Assembly (NCBI RefSeq): GCF_002953215.1
Contig: NZ_CP026378.1
Coordinates: 124,001-188,000, forward strand
Direction: 5' to 3'
Length of the DNA stretch: 64,000 nucleotides
Origin: Mixta calida
Lineage (GTDB): Bacteria > Pseudomonadota > Gammaproteobacteria > Enterobacterales > Enterobacteriaceae
The translations under genes were made by a program, and so were the position numbers. Of the stretch, positions 1 through 9,978 are shown one piece after another. Under the pieces are notes generated by a model. It was not told the DNA's origin. It was given only the letters and a program-made list of their open reading frames with translations, and did no database searches. Every line of letters starts with the position of its first letter. The stretch's first letter is position 1.

Positions 1-621
1 GGTGAAAGCGATAAAGATATCAGACGGCTGAAAAAGGCGCGCGAACGGCTGGAAAGCCTGATTAAAAGCGACCCCCGCCTCAGCAATTTCCAGTCTAACT
101 TGCGGCTGCAGCTGACGGAGAACGGCCTGCTGATCCAGATTATCGATACGCAGGATCGGCCCATGTTTAAGCTGGGCAGCAAGGAGCTGGAAAGCTATCT
201 GATGGCAATTTTCGAAGCGCTGGTGCCGGTACTTAACGAGCTGCCGAACCGCATCAGCCTGACGGGGCATACCGATTCTCTCCCCTATGCGCAGGGCGAT
301 GTGGGCTACAGCAACTGGGAACTCTCCGCCGACCGCGCCAACGCCTCGCGCCGCGCGCTGATCAGCGCCGGCCTGACGGCGAATAAATTCCTGCGTGTGA
401 TCGGCACCGCCGACTCCATGGTGCTGGAAAATACCGCGCCTGACAGCCCCATTAACCGTCGTATCAGTATCCTGGTATTAACGCAGAATAAAGAGAAAGC
501 GATTATCAGGGACGATAATTTAATCCAGAGCATGACGGAAAACAGCAATATCGACGCCATTAAATCTGAATTAAAAATAACGCCTCAAACGGATGAGGGG
601 ATGGCCGGACTTGCGAATTAA
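1..621 (+). CDS. motB: Flagellar motor stator protein MotB, 3' part (5' end outside window)
   Basis: The reading frame is open from base 1, so the N-terminus (membrane anchor and plug) lies outside the window. What remains is the periplasmic OmpA-like peptidoglycan-binding domain. The stretches NRISLTGHTD and YSNWELSADRANASRR, then NRRISILVL, match E. coli MotB closely. MotB pairs with MotA to form the proton-driven stator and fixes it to the cell wall. The C-terminal tail after the OmpA domain differs from E. coli, as is usual. cheA starts about 20 bases downstream, so this is the end of a motA-motB-cheA-cheW operon. The identity is firm; only the start is missing. Confidence 0.96.
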   Translation, partial: GESDKDIRRLKKARERLESLIKSDPRLSNFQSNLRLQLTENGLLIQIIDTQDRPMFKLGSKELESYLMAIFEALVPVLNELPNRISLTGHTDSLPYAQGDVGYSNWELSADRANASRRALISAGLTANKFLRVIGTADSMVLENTAPDSPINRRISILVLTQNKEKAIIRDDNLIQSMTENSNIDAIKSELKITPQTDEGMAGLAN

Positions 622-642
622 CTCAGGGTAAGGTTGAACAAT

Positions 643-2646
643 ATGGATGTAAGTGATTTTTATCAGACATTCTTCGATGAAGCCGACGAGCTGCTGGCGG
701 ATATGGAAAAGTATCTGTTACAGCTTGATGCGGCTTCTCCCGATAAAGAGATGATGGATGCGATATTTCGTGCGGCGCACTCCATTAAAGGGGGCGCAGG
801 CACCTTCGGTTTTAAAATATTGCAGGAAACGACGCATTTAATGGAAAACCTGCTGGACGATGCCCGCTGCGGCACGCTGCGTCTGACCAGCGACATTATT
901 AACCTGTTTCTGGAGAGTAAAGATATTATGCAAGATCAGCTTGATGCCTATAAATCTTCTCAGGAACCAGACGAGCAGAGTTTCCAGTATATTTGCGAAG
1001 CGCTGCGGCAGATCGCGCTGCAAAATAAATCGGGCGCGGCGGCGACCGCTTCGACGGAGCCGGAACAGGCGACAACGTCTGCCAGCGTAGAGGCCGGCGC
1101 GGATCAGGGCTGCCTTACCGTGACGCTGATGAAAATCAAGGATCAGGAGGCGCGGCTGCTGGCCGATGAGCTGGCGAATCTCGGCACCCTCGTCAGCCAG
1201 CAACAGCAGGGCGACCGGCTGGAGGTGAAGCTGCAAACCACCGCCAGCGCGGATGAGATCGAAGCGGTGCTCTGCTTTATTCTGGAGCCGGAACAGATCG
1301 CCATTACCCACGGCGCGGCGCCTGAGACCGAAACGCCGCCCGTCGCGCCCGTAGAGGAAAACGCGCCGCAGCCTGCCAGCGTCGCCGCCCCGGTGAAAAA
1401 CGCCGCCGCGCCCGCCAGACCGTCGGCGCGCTCGCAGGCGGCGGAATCGAGCAGTATTCGCGTCGCCGTTGAAAAGGTCGATCAGATCATCAACCAGGTC
1501 GGCGAACTGATTATCACCCAGTCGATGCTGTCGCAGCTTTCCGCCTCGCTGGAGCCGTCGGTTCATGACGTGCTGATCAACAGCATCGCCCAGCTGGAGC
1601 GCAACGCGCGCGACCTGCAGGAGTCGGTGATGTCGATCCGCATGATGCCGATGGAGTATGTCTTTAGCCGTTTCCCGCGTCTGGTGCATGACCTGGCCGG
1701 CAAGCTGAATAAGCAGGTCGAGCTGACGCTGATCGGCGGCTCGGCCGAACTGGATAAGAGCCTGATCGAACGCATTATCGACCCGTTAACCCATCTGGTG
1801 CGCAACAGCCTCGATCACGGCATCGAGAGCGCGGACGTGCGCGTGGCGAAAGGGAAATCCGCCGTCGGCAATCTGACGCTCTCCGCTGAGCATCAGGGCG
1901 GCAATATCGTGATTGAAGTCAGCGACGACGGCGCAGGCCTGAACCGCCAGAAAATCCTGGCGCGCGCGCAAGCGCAGGGCATGGCGATCAACGACAACAT
2001 GAGCGACGAAGATGTCTGGATGCTGATCTTCGCGCCCGGCTTCTCCACGGCGGAAAAAGTCACTGACGTATCAGGGCGCGGCGTCGGCATGGATGTGGTA
2101 CGACGCAATATTCAGGAGATGGGCGGCCATGTTGAGATCGCTTCTGAACAGAATAAAGGCTCCACCATCCGCATTATCCTGCCGCTTACCTTAGCGATTC
2201 TGGACGGCATGTCGGTGCGCGTGTCCGATGAAACCTATGTGCTGCCGCTGGGCGCGGTGATGGAGTCGTTGAAGCTCAGCGAACAGGCGCTGTACCGCAT
2301 GGCGGGCGGCGAGCTGATGCTGCAGGTGCGCGGCGAGTATATCCCGCTGATTACGTTGCAGTATGTCTTCGGCAGCGGCGAAGAGCCGATCGAGATGAAC
2401 GACAGCGTGGCGGTGATTTTACAAAGCGCTGGCGCGCGCTACGCCCTGATGGTCGATCAGCTGATTGGTCAGCATCAGGTGGTGGTAAAAAACCTGGAGC
2501 TTAACTATCGCAAAGTGCCGGGCATTTCCGCCGCCACCATTCTCGGCGATGGCAGCGTGGCGCTGATTCTCGACGTCGCCGCGCTGGCAAAGCTGTGCAA
2601 ATCTAAACGTGTCACGGCGAAAAACGGACAATCTTTACCTGTTTAA
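643..2646 (+). CDS. cheA: Chemotaxis histidine kinase CheA
   Basis: About 667 residues, close to E. coli CheA (654). An N-terminal HPt domain carries the phospho-accepting His46 in AAHSIKGG. An Ala/Pro-rich linker with a diverged P2 (CheY/CheB-binding) region spans roughly 140-270. A dimerisation helix bundle follows ([11 protein letters not shown]). The HATPase shows N and G boxes ([28 protein letters not shown]). The CheW-like domain is C-terminal. CheA autophosphorylates under receptor control and passes phosphate to CheY and CheB. I chose ATG 643 ([11 protein letters not shown]) over an upstream in-frame TTG at 634 because it matches the E. coli N-terminus. It lies between motB and cheW in one operon. 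Confidence 0.97.
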   Translation: MDVSDFYQTFFDEADELLADMEKYLLQLDAASPDKEMMDAIFRAAHSIKGGAGTFGFKILQETTHLMENLLDDARCGTLRLTSDIINLFLESKDIMQDQLDAYKSSQEPDEQSFQYICEALRQIALQNKSGAAATASTEPEQATTSASVEAGADQGCLTVTLMKIKDQEARLLADELANLGTLVSQQQQGDRLEVKLQTTASADEIEAVLCFILEPEQIAITHGAAPETETPPVAPVEENAPQPASVAAPVKNAAAPARPSARSQAAESSSIRVAVEKVDQIINQVGELIITQSMLSQLSASLEPSVHDVLINSIAQLERNARDLQESVMSIRMMPMEYVFSRFPRLVHDLAGKLNKQVELTLIGGSAELDKSLIERIIDPLTHLVRNSLDHGIESADVRVAKGKSAVGNLTLSAEHQGGNIVIEVSDDGAGLNRQKILARAQAQGMAINDNMSDEDVWMLIFAPGFSTAEKVTDVSGRGVGMDVVRRNIQEMGGHVEIASEQNKGSTIRIILPLTLAILDGMSVRVSDETYVLPLGAVMESLKLSEQALYRMAGGELMLQVRGEYIPLITLQYVFGSGEEPIEMNDSVAVILQSAGARYALMVDQLIGQHQVVVKNLELNYRKVPGISAATILGDGSVALILDVAALAKLCKSKRVTAKNGQSLPV

Positions 2647-2657
2647 GGATAAGCAAA

Positions 2658-3161
2658 ATGACCTCTTCCGCATCTGAAAAAAGAACAGCCACCGATAATC
2701 ATGGCAATGAATACCTGGTGTTTACGCTGGGAGATGAAGAGTACGGCATCGAAATATTGAAAGTGCAGGAGATCCGCGGCTGCGAACGGGTGACCCGCAT
2801 CGCCAATACGCCCGATTTTATTACCGGCGTCACCAACCTGCGCGGCGTGATTGTTCCTATTGTCGATCTGCGCATTAAGTTTAATCTGGCGGGCGCCGAG
2901 ATTAATGAAAAAACGGTGGTGATTGTGTTGAGCCTCACGCAGCGCGTGGTGGGCATTGTGGTGGACGGCGTTTCTGACGTGCTGTCGCTGAATGCTGAAG
3001 CGATTAAACCGGCGCCGGATTTCTCCGTCACGCTCTCTACCGATTACCTGCTGGGGCTGGGATCGGTGGATGAGCGCATGATTATCCTGGTGGATATTGA
3101 AAAGCTGCTGACCAGTGAAGAGATGGAGCTGGTTGAGAAAAGCGTCAGCGAGACCCTGTAA
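2658..3161 (+). CDS. cheW: Chemotaxis coupling protein CheW
   Basis: 167 residues, the same size as E. coli CheW. It is a single CheW domain with the typical LEVTFTLG-like start ([21 protein letters not shown]) and the conserved [19 protein letters not shown] core. CheW bridges methyl-accepting receptors and the kinase CheA in the polar array. It lies 11 bases after cheA and ends the operon just before a strong terminator. In E. coli, receptor genes and cheR follow; here they are absent and cheRBYZ lie 9 kb away on the other strand. Confidence 0.97.
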   Translation: MTSSASEKRTATDNHGNEYLVFTLGDEEYGIEILKVQEIRGCERVTRIANTPDFITGVTNLRGVIVPIVDLRIKFNLAGAEINEKTVVIVLSLTQRVVGIVVDGVSDVLSLNAEAIKPAPDFSVTLSTDYLLGLGSVDERMIILVDIEKLLTSEEMELVEKSVSETL

Positions 3162-3212
3162 TCCCGATTTCAGCGCGGCCGCTGGCGGCCGTAAGGCAAA
3201 GGTGCCTGTCAA

Positions 3213-3249
3213 AACAGCGTCGTGGCGGTAAGCGCGACGCTGTTTTTTA
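3213..3249 (+). terminator. Rho-independent terminator after cheW
   Basis: The 10-base arms AACAGCGTCG (3213-3222) and CGACGCTGTT (3235-3244) are perfect inverted repeats, followed by a run of Ts. The position, 50 bases after the cheW stop, fits the end of motAB-cheAW transcription. Confidence 0.9.
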
Positions 3250-3383
3250 TTGTCTGTTCTCTCCATCTTATTGTCTTTCTCTCTGTTCTCCCTGCACGCT
3301 TTGTCTTTTATTCTCTTTGTTCATGCGTTGAGCCAGTGAGCCAGTTGGAGTAATGATTTTCAGCTGGGTTTAGGCGGCGCCAT

Positions 3384-3415
3384 AAAAAACGCCCCGCCGG
3401 TGAGGGCGAGGCGTT
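3384..3415 (-). terminator. Rho-independent terminator after fliC
   Basis: Read on the minus strand, AACGCC-T-CGCC pairs with GGCG-G-GGCGTT around a short loop, and a run of six Ts follows. It lies about 40 bases past the fliC stop codon. Confidence 0.88.
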
Positions 3416-3455
3416 AGCGTAAACCGCAGGGCCGTTAATGGCCGCCGGGTAAAAC

Positions 3456-4598
3456 TTAGCGCAGCAGAGACAGTACGTTCTGCGGAACCTGGTTAGCCTG
3501 AGCCAGCACGGTGGTACCTGCGCTCTGCAGGATGTTAGCGCGGCTCATGTTGGACACTTCAGAAGCGAAGTCCGCATCCAGGATACGTGAACGAGATTCA
3601 GACAGGTTGTTTACGGTGCTGTCCAGGTTGCTGATAACAGAAGCGAAACGGTTCTGCGCCGCACCCAGGTTGGAACGCAGGGCGTCAACCTGATTCAACG
3701 CGTCATCAACGGTTTTCAGCATCGTTTCAACAACGACGTCTGCGTCAGCTTTTTGCTGTTCGGTGACGTAAGCGCCTTTATCTTTAATGGTAAAGCCATC
3801 TCCCGCTTCATTTTCTTCCAGAGAGAAAGACTGCTGTACCGTTTTGCCTTCTGCGTCAACACCGGTAGCGATAAAGTTGCCTTTACCATCCGTTTTAATT
3901 TCGCTGCCAGTAGCAGGAGTATCTGTACCGAAAAACTTCGTATTTAACGCTTTGACATCGTCCGCGGTTAATTTATAGGCGTTGGCGTCGTCACCGATTG
4001 CCACATCTGTTGCTGCAGTCGTTCCGTAATCAGCTACTTTAACGACTTGCGTGTTTGCAGTGCTGAAAACGCCAACGTCAAAGTCTTCCATGCCCAGCTT
4101 TTCAGCATCCATACGCTCCAGTTTCAGGCTGATGGTTTCGCCATCGTTAGCGCCAACCTGAATGTTCAGCGTCTGATCTTTGCTCAGTACTTTTACGCCG
4201 TTGAACTCGGTCTGTTCAGAGATACGGTTGATCTCAGCCAGACGCTCGTTGATTTCGTCCTGGATGGACTGACGGTCAGAAGCGGAGTTGGTGCCGTTGG
4301 ATGCCTGCACGCTCAGACGACGAATGTTTTGCAGGTTATCGTTGATTTCGTTCAGCGCGCCTTCCGTGGTCTGGGCGATAGAGATACCGTCGTTGGCGTT
4401 ACGTGAAGCCTGAGTCAGGCCGGTAATGCTGGCGGTAAAACGGTTACTGATCGCCTGACCTGCGGCGTCATCTTTCGCGCTGTTGATGCGCAGACCGGAA
4501 GAAAGACGCTGGATCGCGGAACCCAGGGAGTTCTGAGATTTGTTCAGGTTATTCTGAGCCATCAGACTCAGGGCGTTAGTATTAATCACCTGTGACAT
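3456..4598 (-). CDS. fliC: Flagellin FliC
   Basis: 380 residues. The N-terminal D0/D1 region starts MSQVINTNALSLMAQNNL and includes LSSGLRINSAKDDAAGQAI. The C-terminal D0/D1 region ends QANQVPQNVLSLLR. Both ends are the conserved coiled parts that polymerise and that TLR5 recognises. The central region (about 170-290) is short compared with E. coli flagellin (498 residues), so the exposed D2/D3 part is small. It is the filament subunit, secreted through FlhA/FlhB and capped by FliD. It is monocistronic, with its own sigma28-type promoter and terminator, and divergent from fliD, as in other enterobacteria. Confidence 0.97.
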   Translation of the reverse strand: MSQVINTNALSLMAQNNLNKSQNSLGSAIQRLSSGLRINSAKDDAAGQAISNRFTASITGLTQASRNANDGISIAQTTEGALNEINDNLQNIRRLSVQASNGTNSASDRQSIQDEINERLAEINRISEQTEFNGVKVLSKDQTLNIQVGANDGETISLKLERMDAEKLGMEDFDVGVFSTANTQVVKVADYGTTAATDVAIGDDANAYKLTADDVKALNTKFFGTDTPATGSEIKTDGKGNFIATGVDAEGKTVQQSFSLEENEAGDGFTIKDKGAYVTEQQKADADVVVETMLKTVDDALNQVDALRSNLGAAQNRFASVISNLDSTVNNLSESRSRILDADFASEVSNMSRANILQSAGTTVLAQANQVPQNVLSLLR

Positions 4599-4681
4599 AT
4601 TATTCCCTCGTATATAGGTATGATGTTTCTATTGCAATGTCCATGCAATTTGATGATGCGTTGACAAGCGCATATTTAAAA

Positions 4682-4708
4682 ATATCGGCGCATAGAAATT
4701 TCTCTAAA
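4682..4708 (-). promoter_or_regulatory. Putative sigma28 (FliA) promoter of fliC
   Basis: On the minus strand a GCCGATAT box (4689-4682) differs from the sigma28 -10 consensus GCCGATAA at one base. An A/T-rich weak -35 (TTTA, 4708-4705) lies 15 bases upstream. It is about 85 bases ahead of the fliC start. The -10 match is seen; use by FliA is inferred from the class III status of fliC. Confidence 0.6.
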
Positions 4709-4993
4709 AAAATATTCGCAAAAAAAATCTCTTTTGCGCAATTTCCAGGCATCAATAGCGGAAAAAGGCCGTTTTTCCGCATCCGAGCGCGTTCTGATAA
4801 AACAAAACAGATAAAAGCTGGCGGCAGCGTCCGGTTATAGACGCTTAGCTTTTTGCAAAAATCTGACATAATTAAACTTTTTATAAAGGCATTAACTTTT
4901 ATTTATCGGTGGCATCAGAAAAGGATTATCTACACGCAGAACAGAATATTTACCATTGTGTAAATCGATGTTAATCCTGTCTCATTGAATCGT

Positions 4994-5021
4994 TAAAAAA
5001 ATGGGTGAGTACTGCCGATTT
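4994..5021 (+). promoter_or_regulatory. Putative sigma28 (FliA) promoter of fliDST
   Basis: TAAA (4994-4997), a 16-base spacer and GCCGATTT (5014-5021) resemble the sigma28 consensus TAAA-N15-GCCGATAA. It is about 100 bases ahead of fliD. A weaker alternative -10 (ACCGATAG) lies at 5064-5071. The rest of the 519-base fliC-fliD gap is AT-rich and shows no gene. Confidence 0.5.
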
Positions 5022-5117
5022 GAAATTTGCTAATAAAGAAAGATTTATCTTCGCGCCGTTTATACCGATAGCTAAAAGAGACCAGGTCACAAAATAAAAT
5101 CCTGAAAGGAGCATAAT

Positions 5118-6590
5118 ATGGCAACTCTATCTTCCCTTGGCATCGGTTCCGGGCTGGATACGGCAGCGATGCTGGAGCAGATGAGGGCGGCGGAGCAAAC
5201 CCGCCTGAACCCCTATACCACGTTAAAAAGCAGCTACGAAAACAAAATTTCCGCGTGGGGGAAAATTTCCAGCGCGCTTTCCAGCCTGCAAACCAGCGTA
5301 AAAAAGCTGAGCGGCGAAGCCTTTAACACCCTCACCGTCAGCGACAACAAAGCCTTTAAAGCCACGGCGACCTCTGAGGCCGCTGCCGATTCCCACAGCG
5401 TCACCGTGAAACAGCTGGCCGTCTCCCACAAGCTGCGAACGGAGGGATATACCAGCTCAGAGGAAAACCTGGGCGATAAAACCGGCGGGACGCGCACCAT
5501 TACCATCACCCAGGCCAACGGTAAAGAGATCACGGTGTCGCTGGCGGATGATGAGACCTCGCTGGACCAGATAGCGAAAGCGATCAATAAGCAGGATGGC
5601 GGCGTCCGCGCCTCGGTGCAGCGCTCCGATGATGGTTATCAGCTGGTATTAAGCTCCCGCACCGCCGGCACCGAAGGGCAAATGTCGGTGCAGGTGACCG
5701 GTGATGATGCACTGGGCGATATACTGAACACGTCCGAAGGCGGACAGCGTCCTGACCCGAATGACGAGAACAAGACTATCGCCGAGAATGACCGCATGTT
5801 CTCCGTTGCGGAAGCGCAGGATGCTCAACTGATCGTGGACGGCATTAGCTATACCCGCTCCAGCAACAGCATTACCGATATCATTGCCGGCGTTACCCTG
5901 AACCTAACGGGGGTATCTGAAGAGGGCAAGGCTGAGCAGTTGACGCTGAACGTAGATACCTCCGCCATTAAAACCACGCTGCAAGAGTTTGTTAAGCAGT
6001 ACAATGCGCTGCTGTCGCAAACCTCATCCGCCAGCAAATTTGTTCCGAGCGATACCTCCGGCTTAGCGGACGACGATGTCGCTAAACCCAGCTCGGAGAA
6101 CGGCGCGCTGATGGGCGACGGTACCCTGCGCGGCCTGGTAGGCGAGCTGCGTTCAGTGGTTAACGGCGTATACGGCGATAAAGACGTCAATGTGAGCGCG
6201 CTGAGTTCGTTGGGCATCTCCATCGATGCGGCCACTGGCCAGATGACGCTGGATACGGAAAAGCTGGATAAGGCGATCGCCGATTACCCGGAGCAGATCG
6301 GCGCGCTGTTCAAGGGCAACGGCGAGAAAGAAGGCCTGGCGACCGGGCTGAACGACATCATCACCAAATACGTCGGCGATAAAGAGAACAAAAAAGACGG
6401 CGTCATTAAAGGGATGACCGACACGCTGGACGAGCAGGTCAAGCTGGTCAAAGAGCAGATAGACAAAACGCAGAAGCTGATCGACGCGCAGGTGGAGCGC
6501 TATCGCATCCAGTTCCAGAACCTGGACAGCACCATGTCGCAGCTTAACAACATGAGCAACCAGCTCACTGCGGTATTGTCCACGCTGTAA
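5118..6590 (+). CDS. fliD: Flagellar filament cap protein FliD (HAP2)
   Basis: 490 residues (E. coli 468). It starts MATLSSLGIGSGLDTAAMLEQM, the standard FliD N-terminus. It has coiled-coil-rich N- and C-terminal segments (C-terminal QIDKTQKLIDAQVERYRIQFQ, then LDSTMSQLNNMSNQL) around a variable core. FliD forms the pentameric cap under which flagellin folds into the growing filament. A good ribosome site (AAAGGAG) lies 7 bases before ATG. It is first in fliD-fliS-fliT, divergent from fliC. Confidence 0.97.
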   Translation: MATLSSLGIGSGLDTAAMLEQMRAAEQTRLNPYTTLKSSYENKISAWGKISSALSSLQTSVKKLSGEAFNTLTVSDNKAFKATATSEAAADSHSVTVKQLAVSHKLRTEGYTSSEENLGDKTGGTRTITITQANGKEITVSLADDETSLDQIAKAINKQDGGVRASVQRSDDGYQLVLSSRTAGTEGQMSVQVTGDDALGDILNTSEGGQRPDPNDENKTIAENDRMFSVAEAQDAQLIVDGISYTRSSNSITDIIAGVTLNLTGVSEEGKAEQLTLNVDTSAIKTTLQEFVKQYNALLSQTSSASKFVPSDTSGLADDDVAKPSSENGALMGDGTLRGLVGELRSVVNGVYGDKDVNVSALSSLGISIDAATGQMTLDTEKLDKAIADYPEQIGALFKGNGEKEGLATGLNDIITKYVGDKENKKDGVIKGMTDTLDEQVKLVKEQIDKTQKLIDAQVERYRIQFQNLDSTMSQLNNMSNQLTAVLSTL

Positions 6591-6606
6591 TCAACTTAAC
6601 CGCCGC

Positions 6607-6637
6607 AACGGGCAGGCGCGGTTTCCTGCCCGTTTTT
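6607..6637 (+). terminator. Terminator-like hairpin between fliD and fliS
   Basis: AACGGGCAGG (6607-6616) and CCTGCCCGTT (6625-6634) form a perfect 10-bp stem with an 8-base loop, followed by a short T run. Its place inside the fliD-fliS gap suggests partial termination that lowers expression of the chaperones relative to the cap protein; this role is inferred. Confidence 0.75.
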
Positions 6638-6649
6638 ATGGAGACCATT

Positions 6650-7036
6650 ATGTACGCAAAACAGGGAACCCGCGCCTACGCACAGGTCGATCTTCACAGC
6701 AGGCTGGCCGGCGCCACGCCGCATCAGCTTATTACCATGCTTTTTGAAGGTGCCCACAGCGCCATTGTTCGCGCGCGGCTCTATTTTGAAAACGGCAATA
6801 TCGCCAAACGTGGTGAAATGATCTCAAAAGCGATTAATATTATTGATAACGGGCTGCGGTCGGCGCTGGATCACGAAAAAGGTGGGGAAATCGCACGCGA
6901 TCTGGAAGCGCTTTACAGCTATATGTCGCGCACGCTGTTACAGGCGAATTTAAATAACGATCCCTCATCGTTGGCCCATGTTGATGAGATATTAATGAAT
7001 ATCGCTGAAACATGGAAAGAAATCGAATCACGTTAA
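6650..7036 (+). CDS. fliS: Flagellin export chaperone FliS
   Basis: About 128 residues (E. coli 136), all-helical. It matches E. coli FliS at AYAQV, PHQLITMLFEGA, KAINIIDNGLRSALDHEKGGEIA and LLQANLNND. FliS binds the C-terminus of unpolymerised FliC in the cytosol and delivers it to the export gate. I chose ATG 6650 (MYAKQGT) because a GGAG lies 6 bases before it; an in-frame ATG at 6638 falls inside the hairpin T run. It precedes fliT. Confidence 0.95.
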   Translation: MYAKQGTRAYAQVDLHSRLAGATPHQLITMLFEGAHSAIVRARLYFENGNIAKRGEMISKAINIIDNGLRSALDHEKGGEIARDLEALYSYMSRTLLQANLNNDPSSLAHVDEILMNIAETWKEIESR

Positions 7037-7049
7037 ACACGGGCATGTT

Positions 7050-7388
7050 ATGAATAAGTTGATTAATAAAGACTACGCCGCCATTTATCAAATAAATCAG
7101 ACGATGTTGCTGATGGCCAGGCAGGGAGAATGGGATGATTTTGTCACGCTGGCGGAAAATTACGTTGTGACCTTAGGCGCCGCGCTGGAACAGATCCCGG
7201 AAACGCTTTCTGAAGAAGAAAAGATGGAAATTGGCAGCCTGTTAATGGCGTTGCAAAATAATGAAGCGGAAATTAATCGCGCGCTTGAAGCCCGTCTCGA
7301 TACCCTGAGAAAAGGCATTACGTCGTTAAGCCACGGAAAAAAGTGCAGCCAGGCTTACACTAATCAGGTTATATCGCCGTTTCAGTAA
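7050..7388 (+). CDS. fliT: Flagellar export chaperone FliT
   Basis: 112 residues, helical, low sequence conservation as usual for FliT. The length, the helical pattern and the position right after fliS support the call. FliT is the export chaperone for FliD and, in enterobacteria, binds FlhD4C2 to down-regulate class II genes. The identity rests mainly on position and size rather than on strong motifs. Confidence 0.85.
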   Translation: MNKLINKDYAAIYQINQTMLLMARQGEWDDFVTLAENYVVTLGAALEQIPETLSEEEKMEIGSLLMALQNNEAEINRALEARLDTLRKGITSLSHGKKCSQAYTNQVISPFQ

Positions 7389-7462
7389 CCGCGATCTGTT
7401 ATTAACCGCCCAGCACGTATTTTATTCTCCGATGCGTTGGCAGCGCTTTGTCTGAGCGCTTC

Positions 7463-7873
7463 TCACCAGCGATAGTTCACAGTTACCTGGCTGCTGACCA
7501 CCTGCACCGGTGGTCTTAGCTGCCCATACGCATTTACCGCATAGAGAAAACGCAACGCCTCGCCTGGTGCGAAGGGCAGCGGCGCTGCCCGCTGGCCCGC
7601 CAGCCGATCCAGCGTGATGCAGGCGCTGACGCTGCACAGCTTGATCTCCAACCCCGGCGGCGCGGGAGAAAGCAGCGTGACGCGCCAGTTGATATGGCTG
7701 ATAACAGCGTTTTGCGGCAGCGGCGCGGCGGCGCGCAGCGGCGGCCCGACATAGCTCTGCTTGCCCACGCTAAGCTGCGGGCCGGCGACCTTGCCGCTCC
7801 AGGCGCCGTGCGCCGCCAGCGCGCCCGCCGGGGCGCCGATGAACAATGCGGCGGTAAGCATGACGCTTTTCAC
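7463..7873 (-). CDS. flhE: Flagellar protein FlhE
   Basis: 136 residues with an N-terminal signal peptide (MKSVMLTAALFIGAPAGALA, cleavage near AHGAWS) and a small beta-rich periplasmic domain. FlhE is a periplasmic protein said to limit proton leakage through the flagellar export gate. It starts with GTG overlapping the flhA stop (GTGA), so it is translationally linked as the last gene of the cheR-cheB-cheY-cheZ-flhB-flhA-flhE run, the same order as in E. coli. Confidence 0.93.
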   Translation of the reverse strand: MKSVMLTAALFIGAPAGALAAHGAWSGKVAGPQLSVGKQSYVGPPLRAAAPLPQNAVISHINWRVTLLSPAPPGLEIKLCSVSACITLDRLAGQRAAPLPFAPGEALRFLYAVNAYGQLRPPVQVVSSQVTVNYRW

Positions 7874-9978
7874 GATTGCCCCCCAATAACATACGTCATG
7901 CGCACGGTGCGGCTGTGGTTCAGCTCCAGGTTGGAAAGCACCGCCAGCTGCGGAAAAACGCGGCGCAGGAAGCGGGAGAGCATCAGCCTCAGCGGTTGGT
8001 TCACCAGCAGCACCGGCGGCGCATCGAACGCCTCCTGCCGCTGAATCGCTTTTTCCGTTTGCGCGATGAGGTTTTCCGCAATGCCCGGCTCGATGGCACT
8101 GCCGTTCTGAATCGCCTGGATCAGCAGCCGCTCCAGATCGACATCAAGGCCGATCACCTGAATCTCCGGTTTATTCTGGAACCACTGCTGGGTAATGGCA
8201 CGTCCAAGTCGAATGCGCACCTGAGCCGTCAGCTCGTCGGCGTCGCTCTGCGCGGGCGCGAACTCCGCCAGCGTATCGATAATGGTGCGCATATCGCGGA
8301 TAGAAACTCGCTCCGCCAGCAGATTCTGCAAGACCTTATGGAAAGTGGTGAGCGAGACGACCCCAGGAATAAAATCCTCCACCAGCTTCGGCATCTCTTT
8401 GCTGACCTGATCCAGCAGCTGCTGCGTTTCCTGACGGCTGAACAGCTCATCGGTATGCAGGCTAATCAGGTGATTCAGATGCGTCGCGACGACCGAGCTG
8501 GGATCGACCACGGTATAGCCCTGAATCGACGCCTGTTCGCGCAGCACATCGTCAATCCAGATCGCCGGCAGGCCGAAAGCGGGTTCCTGGCAGGGCTGGC
8601 CCGGCAGTTCCCCTTCGGCGCAGCCCGGATCGATCGCCATCCAGCGCTCCGGTTGAATCTCGCCGCGCCCAATCTCAACCCCTTTCAGCAGAATGCGGTA
8701 GTCGCCGGGCGCCAGATCGAGGTTGTCGCGGATATGCACCGGCGGCGGCAGGAAACCCATATCCTGCGCGAATTTTTTGCGAATGCCGCGAATACGCGCC
8801 AGCAGCTGACCATCCTGCGCGCTGTCGACCAGCGGGATCAGGCGATAGCCCACCTCCAACCCCAGCACATCTTCCAGCTGAACGTCAGACCAGGAGGCTT
8901 CCGCCGCCTGCGCCGCTTCCGCTTTAGCTTTCGCCGCGTCGCGGTCGGCCTTGCCCTTCACCGGGCTGCCGAGGGCGGCGGCCTGCATCTCGCGGCCGCG
9001 CAGCCACCAGGCTGCGCCGAGCAGGGCGGCGGTAAACAGCAGGAACACCAGGTTCGGCATGCCGGGAATAATGCCGAGCAACCCGATCACGCCCGCCGCC
9101 AGCAGCATCACGCGCGGATTATTCAGCAGCTGGCTTACCATCTGCTCGCCGACATCCTGTTCGGTGGAAACGCGCGTTACGATCACGCCAGCGGCGGTGG
9201 AGATAATCAGCGCCGGGATTTGCGCCACCAGACCGTCGCCGATGGTCAGCAGCGTGTAGGTTTCGCCCGCCTGGGCAAACGACATATCGTGCTGGAGCAT
9301 ACCGATCATCAGGCCGCCGATAATGTTGATCGCCATAATCAGCAGGCCGGCGATGGCGTCACCGCGCACAAATTTACTGGCGCCGTCCATCGAACCGTAA
9401 AAGTCAGACTCCTGCGTCACCTCGTTACGGCGGCGTTTCGCCTCCTCTTCGCCAATCAGCCCGGCGTTAAGGTCGGCATCGATCGCCATCTGTTTGCCCG
9501 GCATGCCGTCCAGCACAAAGCGCGCGCCCACTTCAGCGATACGCCCGGCGCCTTTGGTGATGACCATAAAGTTGATGATTATCAGGATAGCGAACACCAC
9601 GATGCCGATAGCGAAGTTCCCGCCCACCAGAAAGTGGCCGAATGCCTCCACCACCTGGCCTGCCGCATTGGCGCCGGTATGACCTTCCAGCAGAATGACG
9701 CGCGTCGAAGCGATATTCAGCGCCAGGCGCAGCAGCGTGGAAAACAGCAGCACGGTGGGAAAGGCGGAAAACTCCAGCGTTTTTTGGGTGAACATCGCCA
9801 CCATCAATATCATCAGCGACAGCACGATATTAAAGGTGAACAGCAGATCCAGTAAAAACGCCGGCAGCGGCAGCACCATCATGGCCAGAATCAGCATAAT
9901 CAATACTGGCCCGGCCAGAATCTGCCACTGCGTATCTTTCATCTGCGGCAGGCGTAGTTTGCTGGCGAAATTAGACAT
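7870..9978 (-). CDS. flhA: Flagellar export gate protein FlhA
   Basis: 702 residues (E. coli 692). Hydrophobic segments fill the first 330 or so residues, including the FHIPEP signature region (LDGMPGKQMAIDADLNAGLI). A large cytosolic domain follows, with four subdomains that dock chaperone-substrate complexes. FlhA forms the nonameric ring of the flagellar type III export gate and uses proton motive force. The start overlaps the flhB stop by one base (TAATG). Middle gene of the operon. Confidence 0.98.
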   Translation of the reverse strand: MSNFASKLRLPQMKDTQWQILAGPVLIMLILAMMVLPLPAFLLDLLFTFNIVLSLMILMVAMFTQKTLEFSAFPTVLLFSTLLRLALNIASTRVILLEGHTGANAAGQVVEAFGHFLVGGNFAIGIVVFAILIIINFMVITKGAGRIAEVGARFVLDGMPGKQMAIDADLNAGLIGEEEAKRRRNEVTQESDFYGSMDGASKFVRGDAIAGLLIMAINIIGGLMIGMLQHDMSFAQAGETYTLLTIGDGLVAQIPALIISTAAGVIVTRVSTEQDVGEQMVSQLLNNPRVMLLAAGVIGLLGIIPGMPNLVFLLFTAALLGAAWWLRGREMQAAALGSPVKGKADRDAAKAKAEAAQAAEASWSDVQLEDVLGLEVGYRLIPLVDSAQDGQLLARIRGIRKKFAQDMGFLPPPVHIRDNLDLAPGDYRILLKGVEIGRGEIQPERWMAIDPGCAEGELPGQPCQEPAFGLPAIWIDDVLREQASIQGYTVVDPSSVVATHLNHLISLHTDELFSRQETQQLLDQVSKEMPKLVEDFIPGVVSLTTFHKVLQNLLAERVSIRDMRTIIDTLAEFAPAQSDADELTAQVRIRLGRAITQQWFQNKPEIQVIGLDVDLERLLIQAIQNGSAIEPGIAENLIAQTEKAIQRQEAFDAPPVLLVNQPLRLMLSRFLRRVFPQLAVLSNLELNHSRTVRMTYVIGGQS

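Noticed and set aside
7876-9855. Long open frame antisense to flhA (about 659 codons)
   Set aside because: His/Gln/Arg-rich shadow translation with no family resemblance; flhA on the minus strand is certain.
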